Position numbers and translations under genes: made by a program
Notes under the pieces: model-generated
What the model saw: only the letters and a program-made list of their open reading frames with translations
What the model was told of the DNA's origin: nothing
The model's database searches: none
Shown: piece by piece, positions 1 to 7,837 of the stretch
How the letters are laid out: each line of letters begins with the position of its first letter
Position numbering within the stretch: position 1 is the first letter of the stretch
Assembly (NCBI GenBank): GCA_004325065.1
Contig: PITI01000535.1
Location: 1 to 11,155 of the forward strand
Direction of reading: 5' to 3'
Origin: Hamiltosporidium magnivora
Lineage: Eukaryota > Microsporidia > Dubosqiidae
Length of the DNA: 11,155 bases

Positions 1-1330
1 AATCTTCCAGTAGAATACCGAGAGTAAATAAACAAATAATAACTTAAAAATAAGGTATTATGTTTTGTTTAGACATAAATAATGTATCTTTAAAGATGTT
101 TTTATTATCAGATTTTTTTATATAATATGTAAATAAAATAAGAGAATTATTAAAAATGTAGAGAATTCTAACTTTTCAAAGAAAGTATTTCTTTATTGTA
201 AGAAATTTATGTATTGGATTCATACGACATATCTAATTTATGAGAAAAATTTCTGCAATTAACTAAAATTCATAAAGGTTTAAAATAAAGTTGTTTTTTA
301 TAATTAAAAAATCCTAAATACGAGATTTAATATTAATGTGCTGAATAAACATATATTTTATAAAAAATCTCATAATAAAGATCATACCCAAGTATCAAAG
401 TATAATACGAACAGTTTTTTCATAAAATCTTAAAAAAATATAGTATAATTTTCCCTGCTTTACCATATTCATTTAAGACATGAAATGAAATGACGAGTTA
501 GAGAGGTACGTTTAGGATAGTTTTTATTCTAAAATAAATCTATTTATATTATATTTATTTCCTATCTTATATATTAACTATACACGGATGATTAAAAAAA
601 TAGAAATGGATATTAAAATATATGCAGTTGGTAAAATTGTATCGGAAAAGCTGTTATTTGAATTCGTATTGAAATCGTCCGTGTAATTTACCTTATAAAA
701 AAACGAAAAAATAAAAATGTAAAATTTACGATGCAATTTTTTCATCTGCGGAGTTTTCTAATCAAAAAAAATTTTTTTTATTTATTTAGGTTTCAGATTA
801 AAATTTGGGAAAATCCAAATTCATAAAAATTATTTTATCTTTGAAGAAATATTTAGACTATAAATATATCCAGTGGATAGGATTAGCGCTTCTTTTATGT
901 TGATCTTGTAAGAAAAAAGCGATTTTTTTAAAAAATACAGTTTTAATAAACAACAATTTTTTATAAAAACCAAAGCGAGAAAAATTTCGAAAAACAGCAT
1001 GTAATATTTAATAAACTTGTCATAATAGATCTAAGAAATAAATCGAATGTATTAAAATTCTAAACAGGCTTTTTTGTGTTTAAAATAGAAAATATGAACA
1101 AATATCTTAAATCGTTTAAGCTCTAGTTGATATCACTAATTAAGCCACATACATCATTTTATAGTATCTGCGGCATATCTTCAAACAAATTGTGTTAATC
1201 TAAGAAATTATGATAATTTGAAAAAGAAATATTCCTGGATGAAAACTTCTAGATTGATTTTTCATTTTTTTACTTTGCAGTTAAAAATACCAAATGTAAG
1301 CTTACTATCTGATTTGCAGCCAATTATTGA
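1..1330. other. AT-rich spacer, no gene recognised
   Basis: All frames are broken by frequent stops and I recognise no protein motif. The longest open stretch I followed (about 516-689, +) has an internal ATG giving a 32-residue reading. At this base composition such a run is expected by chance. No tandem repeat, tRNA-like fold or start-motif-plus-ATG pair was seen. Confidence 0.6.
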
Positions 1331-1973
1331 TATGAAGATGCCTTAATCTTTTTGCAAGGTAATAGATACAGGAGAATTAAGCAGCTGCTGTTACAAAGGT
1401 TTTATATTCCCACAATGTTAGGTTTGCAAGAGATGTACCAAGACATCCTCAGAACTAAGGTAACTTCAAGGAAATAAAACGATTATATAGAAAATAGAAT
1501 GCTTTATTTTTTCAACGAAATCTGGATGGAAATGCTTTACCAAAACCATTCAAATATGATATATCCTAGAGTAAACCCATTAAATAAATCTGAAATTCTA
1601 AAATTTAATGGAATAACAGAATTGATATTGCCTTATTAATACATTGAACCGAATTAAAGAATATTATTAAAAGTATAGAAGAGAAATATTCTATTTAATA
1701 CAATCTTTCTTGTCTAAGAAATAAACAAAATATCATTGAAACGTAACCGAAGCCATCATTTTTAGTCACAAAATAATTTATAGGAAACAAAGAATCGCCT
1801 ACATTTCAACAATGGCCGAAAAAGCTGATGTCACAGAGTATAATATTAGATTTTATTCAGAACGATATGCTAGTATTCAAAAATATTCTGATACAAGTAT
1901 ATGTTCACAAAGAAACAAAACTAATAACTTAAATAAAAGAAAACCGGATTATGACAAAGAGAGATGGTTCTGA
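1331..1973 (+). pseudogene. possible decayed coding fragments, family unknown
   Basis: Three short plus-strand pieces read more like protein than the DNA around them. At 1331-1477 there are 48 open codons containing LLLQRFYIPTMLGLQEMYQD. This faintly recalls the helical region around the zinc-binding part of Ty3/gypsy integrases, but the His and Cys ligands are absent. At 1499-1639 there is a 46-residue ATG reading frame (start MLYFFNEIWMEMLY). At 1740-1973 there are 77 open codons with an internal ATG at 1812 (start MAEKADVTEYNIRFYSERYA) that stop inside the next candidate gene. The pieces lie in different frames and none has the CCC motif before its ATG. Each run is short enough to occur by chance at this A+T content, so this is a weak call. 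Confidence 0.25.
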
Positions 1974-2121
1974 CTCTTTGGAATCTGTAAAGAAAAATAT
2001 GATAGATATGTCAAAAATTAGATATAAAAATATAATTAGAAGCTTGCAAAAAAATATACTGATCTTCCTTTTATTTACTTCTTTTCTCCTATTTTATTTA
2101 TTCTTCCTACCGCTTTTTTGA
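1951..2121 (+). CDS. possible small tail-anchored membrane protein (56 aa)
   Basis: The frame runs from ATG at 1951 to TGA at 2119-2121. The first 35 residues are polar and basic (start MTKRDGSDSLESVKKNMIDM). They are followed by about 21 hydrophobic residues (36-56) that end at the C-terminus. That is the layout of a tail-anchored protein with its N-terminus in the cytosol, as in SNAREs or Sec61-beta/Sec61-gamma-type subunits. I cannot assign it to any of these families. AACCGG lies just before the ATG, an imperfect version of the AACCCC seen at the two better genes. The preceding open frame (to 1973) overlaps its start in another phase, so it could also be the end of a longer, frameshifted gene. 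The hydrophobic end comes from a pyrimidine tract, which can mimic a membrane helix by chance. Confidence 0.35.
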   Translation: MTKRDGSDSLESVKKNMIDMSKIRYKNIIRSLQKNILIFLLFTSFLLFYLFFLPLF

Positions 2122-3096
2122 ATATAATCATATTTATCTGCTAAATTGACTAAAGTTAGAAAGGTTCACATACGAGTACGAAAATAAATATTCATAAACT
2201 ACATTCAATTGGAAATATTCTTATAAAAAAGCGATTAAATATTATGAATGACCAATTACCTATAAAAATTTGATATTTTCAATCCTTTAGGCTATAAAAT
2301 CATCTAAAACAGCACAATTGAGTTCTAAATCCAGACTAAATCTTATTACTGCGTTATTAATTGTTTTTTTAAACAGTACTGATAAAATAAGAAACCTTTA
2401 GATTCTTAAAAAATTTTCCTGTAAAATACATTTTATTATATTTTTTTGATAGATAATTTTTATCAAGCTGTTAAAAAAATATTTAAATAAAATAAACTAA
2501 CAGTTTCACACAAATCAGTTTTTTAAATTATATGAAAACCTCCAAATCATTTTAATAAAAGATTTTCAAGTTTAAGCGCCATAAAAATACAATCAGGATA
2601 AATTTTCTTAAGTCTAAACACATAACATATGGTTATTCCAATCCTTATAAATATATATAAAATTGCTTCCAACGGAATAAATTATTAGATTATTACAAAA
2701 TATTCAATTTTTAATGTCGTAAGAATTCAAAAATTTATAAATTATTAGATTATTTACTTGAAATAAAATAAAAAAAGAAATAATTTATAAAATAATAAAG
2801 CAGTGGTGAAAGAGGTAGAAGAAAACATAAAAAAATGGTAAAATTATTTATACCCAGAATTTTATTAAATAAAAATCTTATAATCTAATAAATTATAAAA
2901 TTAATATTTTTAAAATGAAAAGTAGTAAGACATTTTAAAAGTTTTTTTTATCAAATGTTACTAAAATGAATCAATTTAATTAGCCTGAAATAGAAAAAGT
3001 GATTTTTTTTTAAATTTTTTTTTTCAAAAAATAGAAATGAATATTTAATTTTTCTAATTAAGTAAAATTAATGTATTTTTAAAGCGAAAAAAATTG
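2122..3096. other. AT-rich spacer with one direct repeat and long T runs
   Basis: No gene was recognised. An 18-bp sequence (ATAAATTATTAGATTATT) occurs at 2677-2694 and again at 2737-2754, exactly 60 bp apart. ACCCAGAATTTTAT at 2852-2865 is an isolated match to part of the 62-bp repeat unit at 4161-4346. Long T runs sit at about 3003-3024, upstream of the gene at 3116. Confidence 0.5.
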
Positions 3097-3102
3097 AACC
3101 CC
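3097..3102 (+). promoter_or_regulatory. AACCCC start-site motif of the secreted-protein gene
   Basis: AACCCC ends 13 bases before the ATG at 3116, in flanking DNA that has very little C. Microsporidian genes are known to carry a CCC (or GGG) motif close to the start codon, thought to direct transcription initiation. The gene on the other strand at 6561-6758 has the same six bases 7 bases before its ATG. The motif supports ATG 3116 as the start. Confidence 0.6.
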
Positions 3103-3115
3103 ACAAAGTTTTTGA

Positions 3116-3853
3116 ATGAAGTGTATTTCTATATTTTTATGTATCTTTTCAAGATTTTACTGTTCTTCAGACGAACTTCAATATGAAACCAATGTTGCTT
3201 TGTTAATACAAAAATTTGAAGGTTTAAATGAGGCTGTTAAAAAGGAAACGTCTACTGAACATGAGCCTATCAATAGGTTTGTTAGCAAACCGATTAATTC
3301 TTTCTCACTTTCAAATGACGGTAGTGCTAATATTACAGAAGATGGAAATACAGTTCAAATGATCGGAATGCCAAGTAGTGATGGTTTCGACATAGCTGAA
3401 AGATTACTACCAAAAACTGAAGAAGAACACTATAAAGATAACCCTCCAATTAGCCCGCCCAGAGAAACCCGCTCTAGTTCAGTCTCCGAACAAGGTATAT
3501 CAAAACCATGTACTTTTGCACAAGAACTTTGTATAACAAACGATTCCTCTTCTGGAAGTATATATGGATATAAGCTAGCTGATGAAACTGATGAAGAACC
3601 AGGAGATAATACTCCCATTACAGATGAATTTGTAGAAGGGGAGGCGGGTTTTACTGAAAGTACCTCTTTTTGCTATTTTACTGGAATTCCTTTGGATAGT
3701 AAAATTGATGAAGAAACGGAAGTAGATAGTGAAACTGGAGTAGATAGTGAAAATGGAGTAGATAGTGAAACCGAGGGTGGTGAAGAATACCAAGAAACTG
3801 AAGTAGATGGTAAAACCGAGAGTTATGAAGAAACTGATGGATTTTGGGTTTAA
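3116..3853 (+). CDS. secreted acidic low-complexity protein, function unknown (245 aa)
   Basis: This is by far the longest open frame, with clearly higher G+C and balanced codon use. Residues 1-18 look like a signal peptide: Lys2, then a hydrophobic stretch ISIFLCIF, with likely cleavage near FYCSS. A short helix-prone stretch follows (about 20-43). The rest is Glu/Asp/Ser/Thr-rich and probably disordered, with a Pro patch at 110-115. Only three Cys remain after the signal (132, 139, 186). The tail (about 197-242) is very acidic and carries a six-residue repeat of the VDSETG type. No membrane anchor or catalytic motif is seen. I do not recognise a family. Export to the spore wall, polar tube or host cell is an inference from the signal peptide and composition. 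The start is fixed by the signal peptide and the AACCCC motif; no intron signals are needed. Confidence 0.85.
   Translation: MKCISIFLCIFSRFYCSSDELQYETNVALLIQKFEGLNEAVKKETSTEHEPINRFVSKPINSFSLSNDGSANITEDGNTVQMIGMPSSDGFDIAERLLPKTEEEHYKDNPPISPPRETRSSSVSEQGISKPCTFAQELCITNDSSSGSIYGYKLADETDEEPGDNTPITDEFVEGEAGFTESTSFCYFTGIPLDSKIDEETEVDSETGVDSENGVDSETEGGEEYQETEVDGKTESYEETDGFWV
3719..3772 (+). repeat. 18-bp in-frame coding repeat, three copies
   Basis: Three tandem 18-bp units (3719-3736, 3737-3754, 3755-3772) each encode (E/G)-V-D-S-E-(T/N), residues 202-219 of the secreted protein. A looser related copy follows after a short gap (ETEVDGKTE). Units differ by only a few bases, which suggests recent slippage and possible length variation between isolates. 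The unit is a multiple of three, so expansion keeps the frame. Confidence 0.85.
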
Positions 3854-4160
3854 TTAAAACAATGATAGCGATTTATATTTTTACATTTTTTATGTCCAAC
3901 GTATTTTTCTTAAGATTTATTTCTATGTCTTCACAAAGCTCATTCTTTTTTAATTTTTAACTTTTATGTTAATCAAGTAAAATTATTAAAAAACATCATT
4001 TATTGCTAGAATTACAATATTATATTCGTATGTAAGTTCTTTTTAAAAATGTCTTGATTTATATTTTATATATTTTTGAATTTTTTCTAGTAAAAAAAAG
4101 AAATCGGTTATCTTCATTGCTTCTTAAATTTTTATATATTAGAAATACAAACTTTTATAT
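3854..4160. other. AT-rich 3' flank, no gene seen
   Basis: T-rich DNA downstream of the stop codon of the secreted-protein gene. I see no AATAAA close to the stop and no coding signal. Confidence 0.5.
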
Positions 4161-4358
4161 AATCAAGGTTCAATGGAAAGAACCATTTAAAACTAAGAAA
4201 ATCTGTTAACCCAGAATTTTATAATCAAGGTTCAATGGAAAGAACCATTTAAAACTAAGAAAATCTGTTAACCCAGAATTTTATAATCAAGGTTCAATGG
4301 AAAGAACCATTTAAAACTAAGAAAATCAGTTAACCCAGAATTTTATCATTAAGGTTCA
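4161..4358 (+). repeat. 62-bp tandem repeat, three full copies plus a stub
   Basis: Copies start at 4161, 4223 and 4285, and a degenerate 12-base stub follows at 4347. The full copies are almost identical; I noticed a T-to-A change in the third (ATCAGTTAACCC versus ATCTGTTAACCC). Each unit contains an inverted repeat GGTTC-8 nt-GAACC and the sequence TTAACCCAGAATTTTATAA. The unit length is not a multiple of three, so this is not a protein repeat. The near-identity points to recent duplication. Confidence 0.95.
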
Positions 4359-4705
4359 TATTTATACTATAGGATTTAGATAATATATTATTTAATATAA
4401 AATATTTTTTATTATATATATACTCTGACATAACCTATACATTGATACTTATCATGGTAGTCGTCTATATATCTCTTATAAGTCAATTCCCACTCGATAA
4501 CTAATATTTTGTTAACAGAAAAGATTTTTAAGTTATTACTTTGGGGTTTTTTACTTTCATTTGTGTTTTAAAGTGAATGAAAGTTGTAATAATCTGCAAA
4601 ATTTTAGTAGAAACAACAACATGATTTACAAAGCAAAACAGACAGTATGAGGCAATATGTCTCAAAAAACATAATTTCTTATTTATGGCTTTTTATTGCA
4701 TCGAA
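4359..4705. other. AT-rich spacer with a 9-bp hairpin
   Basis: No gene was recognised. ACTTTCATT at 4553-4561 is matched perfectly in inverted form by AATGAAAGT at 4576-4584, leaving a 14-base loop. No T run follows directly, and the element is not attached to a recognisable gene. Confidence 0.45.
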
Positions 4706-5269
4706 TTATATTTTTTTTGTATAAATAAAAAGCAAATATATACTTTTTTCTATTTTCGGATCCAAAGGTTTAACTTTTTTCTGTTGAAAATCATTTCGCA
4801 GCTGATTTAAACTCGAAATCCATCTAATTCTGCAAAATTGATTTATATTATTAAAGGTTGGAAAGATTAAATAAACAAATAACCGCCAAAGTATGTGAAG
4901 AAACATATGGTAAATTGATTCAGTACCACCTTAATTCAGATTTAACAATATAGAACCAATGAGAAGAAACAGAAATGTAGATGTAAGATTATGGCTTAAA
5001 ATGATTAATATGATCTAAATGCTTTTACCAATAAAGCACAACAAACCAATATTTACGAGTTTAGAGCAAATCAGAGGATAATTTTCATTAAATATGTCGA
5101 AAATCAAATAAATAGCTCTTTTTCCCCAAGTCCACCAGAAGAAAATAGAATATAAGAAAGAAGTAGGAGTTTATCTCTTTATACAGATATTTGGTTGGTT
5201 TTTGAATGAAAGATTCGACTTACAGCTCATCGCAAACACTATTTGTTCGAAAGATAAAAGCGCTTCAAA
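4706..5269 (-). pseudogene. probable decayed gene, family unknown
   Basis: One minus-strand frame stays open for 188 codons with only three internal stops: TAA at 5171-5173, TAG at 5015-5017 and TAA at 4931-4933. At this base composition about 14-16 would be expected. Segments in order include FEALLSFEQIVFAMSCKSNL, then WWTWGKRAIYLIFDIFNENY, then a very hydrophobic stretch (about 4934-5014). The last segment keeps an ATG (4906) and reads 66 residues to the stop at 4706, including NQLRNDFQQKKVKPLDPKIE. I recognise no domain. The absence of a CCC motif before ATG 4906 argues against a live short gene. Stop scarcity alone is not decisive across an 11-kb window, so this is a moderate call. Confidence 0.38.
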
Positions 5270-5572
5270 TCAGAAATCAATTTCGTTGCTTTACAGTTAA
5301 ATTTTTATATTCTAAATATCTGACCAGATGGCTTCTTATTATATCTAATTTGAACAAGAAACTCACCTATTAACAATTAATCAAAATTTTTTTTTAAGTT
5401 TATAATTGTATATTGAGCTAATATATCTACAACTCTAAATCCATAAATTTATGTGAGAATTCTTTTTCGATATAAAGTAATTCAGGGCAAGTATTTGTCT
5501 TAAAACTCACTATTAAGCAAGACAAACAACACCTTTATGTATAATAATGAATATGTATATGAGTGTGTGTTT
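5270..5572. other. spacer, no gene seen
   Basis: AT-rich DNA between the decayed frame and the 75-bp array. I see nothing coding or structured in it. Confidence 0.5.
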
Positions 5573-5871
5573 TAAAGGGTGTTAATAAAGAGGTAATACT
5601 ATAATTATAAATGTAAGTTAACTAAAGGGTTAATTATGGGATTTTATTAAAGGGTGTTAATAAAGAGGTATTATTATAATTATAAATGTAAGTTAACTAA
5701 AGGGTTAATTATAGTATTTTATTAAAGGGTGTTAATAAAGAGGTAATACTATAATTATAAAGGTAGATTAACTAAAGGGTTAATTATAGGATTTTATTAA
5801 AGGGTGTTAATAAAGAGGTAATACTATAATTATAAAGGTAGATTAACTAAAGGGTTAATTATAGTAATTAT
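5573..5871 (+). repeat. 75-bp tandem repeat, four copies, with a 15-bp inner step
   Basis: Units start at 5573, 5648, 5723 and 5798; the last is 74 bp. Each begins TAAAGGGTGTTAATA and holds a second AAAGGGT 60 bp later. The spacing between successive AAAGGGT motifs is therefore 60 then 15, so the 75-bp unit is five steps of 15. Each unit also holds TTAAC-6 nt-GTTAA. The plus strand has many GGG runs and almost no C. Copies differ at a few sites (for example AAATGTAAGTT versus AAAGGTAGATT). Confidence 0.93.
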
Positions 5872-6066
5872 TAAAGGGTGTTAATAACTGTGGGTCAATT
5901 TAAAAGGTGTTAATATATAGCTTAGTATCTTGAAGTGTTAATATAAATAGTTTTATGTTAGAGGGGTTGTTAACATAGATTGTTGTATATTAAAGGGTTT
6001 TAGCAATAAGGGGAAATAGAATAGGATGTTATTTGAAATTATTATGTAGGAAAGGGTGTTAATAAT
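5872..6066 (+). repeat. degenerate 30-bp periodic tail of the 75-bp array
   Basis: GGTGTTAA or a close variant recurs at about 5877, 5906, 5934, 5965, 5996, 6024 and 6055, a mean spacing just under 30 bp. The sequence between the anchors has diverged. The strong G-over-C bias continues to about 6090. This looks like an older part of the same array, with a period twice the 15-bp step. Confidence 0.75.
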
Positions 6067-6560
6067 ATAAATGTAATATTAAAGAGGAGATTTACTGTTA
6101 CCACACATTTAACCGGTCCCGACGCATTATTCATTTAAAACTGTAAGATTCTTTACTTTAACCATTATAAAGACAATAAAATGCACAAGAATCAACGCTT
6201 CAGGTTGAAGAAAATATTTGGTAAAAAACGCTTTTCAGATCACAACCCTATGTAGCCAGATAATTCGTAGAAATCTCTTCCAATTTTTTCGTTTAGAAAC
6301 TAGAACAAATACAAATAATATTCAAAAGCATTTGGTAATTTAAATACATATCAAGTGAATTAATAAACAAATGTATTATTTTGTAATTATTATACTTGAA
6401 CCTATTGATTTTATAATAGAAGCTACATGTGGCAGATAAGCCGTATATAAATAAACACACAAATCTCAAAGAATAAATTTATCATTTTTTTATATTTTAA
6501 TTACTCAAATTATATCTTTAATCGGTTTAAAAAAGGAAATAAAAAATAAATTAAATTCAT
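6067..6560. other. spacer with one very short basic reading frame
   Basis: At 6181-6255 (+) an ATG frame encodes 24 residues rich in Lys and Arg (start MHKNQRFRLKKIFGKKRF) and ends at TAG. The pattern HK..FR.KK.F.KK faintly recalls the N-terminus of ribosomal protein eL39. The frame continues with further TAG stops at codons 30 and 41, so it is at best a remnant and may be chance. Nothing else was recognised. Confidence 0.3.
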
Positions 6561-6758
6561 TTATTGTTTCTCAGAATTACAAATACATTTAGAAAGATGT
6601 GTTGTATATCTTCTAGAACTAACATAATTATTACAAACAATACATTTAGCTTTACTGATGATTTTAGTATCAGATGAATTTATTGGTTTAAGTTTAAATG
6701 CTAATACTTCTTCATAACAGAAATATTTTAAAAATAAGTTTAGTGTTAGTTCAATCAT
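6561..6758 (-). CDS. Sgf11-like small C2HC zinc-finger protein (65 aa)
   Basis: Residues 39-58 read CIVCNNYVSSRRYTTHLSKC, giving Cys39, Cys42, His54 and Cys58 with spacing C-X2-C-X11-H-X3-C. This is the Sgf11 (ATXN7L3) zinc finger. That family includes a HL.(K/R)C ending, and Arg residues in and around the finger contact the nucleosome. Residues 1-24 are hydrophobic and helix-prone, where Sgf11 has the N-terminal helix that holds Sus1 and Ubp8 together. In other eukaryotes Sgf11 belongs to the SAGA deubiquitinase module, which removes ubiquitin from histone H2B in the nucleus. At 65 residues it is shorter than yeast Sgf11 (about 99), as expected of reduced microsporidian proteins. ATG 6758 is supported by AACCCC just upstream. 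ZC2HC1-type fingers have similar spacing and are the main alternative. Confidence 0.6.
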   Translation of the reverse strand: MIELTLNLFLKYFCYEEVLAFKLKPINSSDTKIISKAKCIVCNNYVSSRRYTTHLSKCICNSEKQ

Positions 6759-6765
6759 AATTAAA

Positions 6766-6771
6766 GGGGTT
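6766..6771 (-). promoter_or_regulatory. AACCCC start-site motif of the Sgf11-like gene
   Basis: On the minus strand AACCCC ends 7 bases before ATG 6758, followed by TTTAATT. It matches exactly the six bases before the secreted-protein gene on the other strand. It fits the microsporidian CCC start motif and supports this short frame as a live gene. Confidence 0.6.
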
Positions 6772-6774
6772 GTG

Positions 6775-7105
6775 TAAAGGATTTTATAAAACGGTATTTT
6801 ACATTTTTATAAATCAAGAACTTAAATGTTTTATTATTTTATAACAGAACTATGATAAAGGATTTTTATAAAACGGTATTTTACATTTTTATAAATCAAG
6901 AACTTAAATGTTTTATTATTTTATAACAGAACTACGATAATGGCTTTTTATATTCTGGTTTATAATTTTTATTTATCTCCTTAGATTTTTATTATTTTAT
7001 AACAGAACTACGATAATGGCTTTTATTATTCGTTTTATAATAAGTTTTTATATTCTGGTTTATAATCTTTATTCATCACCTTAGATTTTAATTATTTTAT
7101 AGTCT
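6775..7105 (+). repeat. 76-82 bp tandem repeat, four copies, 5' of the Sgf11-like gene
   Basis: Units start at 6775, 6856, 6938 and 7014. The first two are nearly identical (81 and 82 bp, differing mainly by one extra T) and share TAAAACGGTATTTTACATTT. The last two share TAATGGCTTTTAT and TATTCTGGTTTATAAT. TTATTTTATAACAGAACTA ends units one to three. The array begins 16 bases upstream of the start codon of the minus-strand gene, so its upstream promoter DNA is repeat-derived. Confidence 0.9.
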
Positions 7106-7837
7106 TAATATAAAGTGTTTTAAAATCTTGGTTTATAATGTTTTGATAATATTGATTTAGATAGACAATTACTGTTCTTAATATTTGGATATAATAACTA
7201 TATTATATTTGTTTTTTTTTAAAGATATAAATTGAAAATTTATTTAGATGTTTTTTACGATAGTCTAAGTACTTTTGGAAATATGCTTGAAGATTTTTAT
7301 TGGTTTAATAGATTAGCTATATGAAAGAAAATTTAACTTTTTAAAAAGTGGTTTATTGTATTTTTGCTTAAAACGTAATTTAAACGCTTGTGTTACAAAA
7401 TAAAATATACATACCATTTTATAAGCTAAATGAAAACCAATAATTTTGAACTCGGAAAATCATATATTATTATTTGGAGATGTAAATTCTTTTTAGTATT
7501 GTCTGGAAGTAAAAAACAAGTTTGTTTTGAACATAAAAATATCTTTTTTTAAAAATCAGAAATGATTTGTCTTATATTTTGTTCTGTATATATGCAGTTT
7601 TATCTGAATAATATTTGAAATTCTAAAAAACCATTCAAAAACTTGAATAAAAGAAGAATTGGATTGTTTTAGATTTTTATAATTCATATTAGAAATAAAT
7701 AGAAAAATAGAACTTGTCGGGTATACCACAAGATACTTTTCACTGATGGAGAAATATATAATTCTTTAATATTACTAATTATAGTCATTATCTTCATAAA
7801 GATTTAAATTGTGAGAATTACAGCCTTTTAAATGTAT
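7106..7837. other. AT-rich spacer, no gene seen
   Basis: T-rich on the plus strand, with no coding stretch, repeat array or RNA-like fold recognised. Confidence 0.5.

Noticed and set aside
3430..3793. Two minus-strand reading frames of 62 and 72 codons
   Set aside because: They lie opposite the secreted-protein gene, which has a signal peptide, start motif and far better codon use; the minus-strand readings are its shadows.
4167..4186. GGTTCAA in the 62-bp repeat as a tRNA T-arm
   Set aside because: The stem-loop geometry is wrong (8-base loop, stem formed by GGTTC itself), with no acceptor or anticodon arms nearby.
5573..6066. The GGG-rich array as a telomere or CRISPR array
   Set aside because: The units are 75 or 30 bp with diverged copies, not a short telomeric motif, and no unique spacers separate identical repeats.
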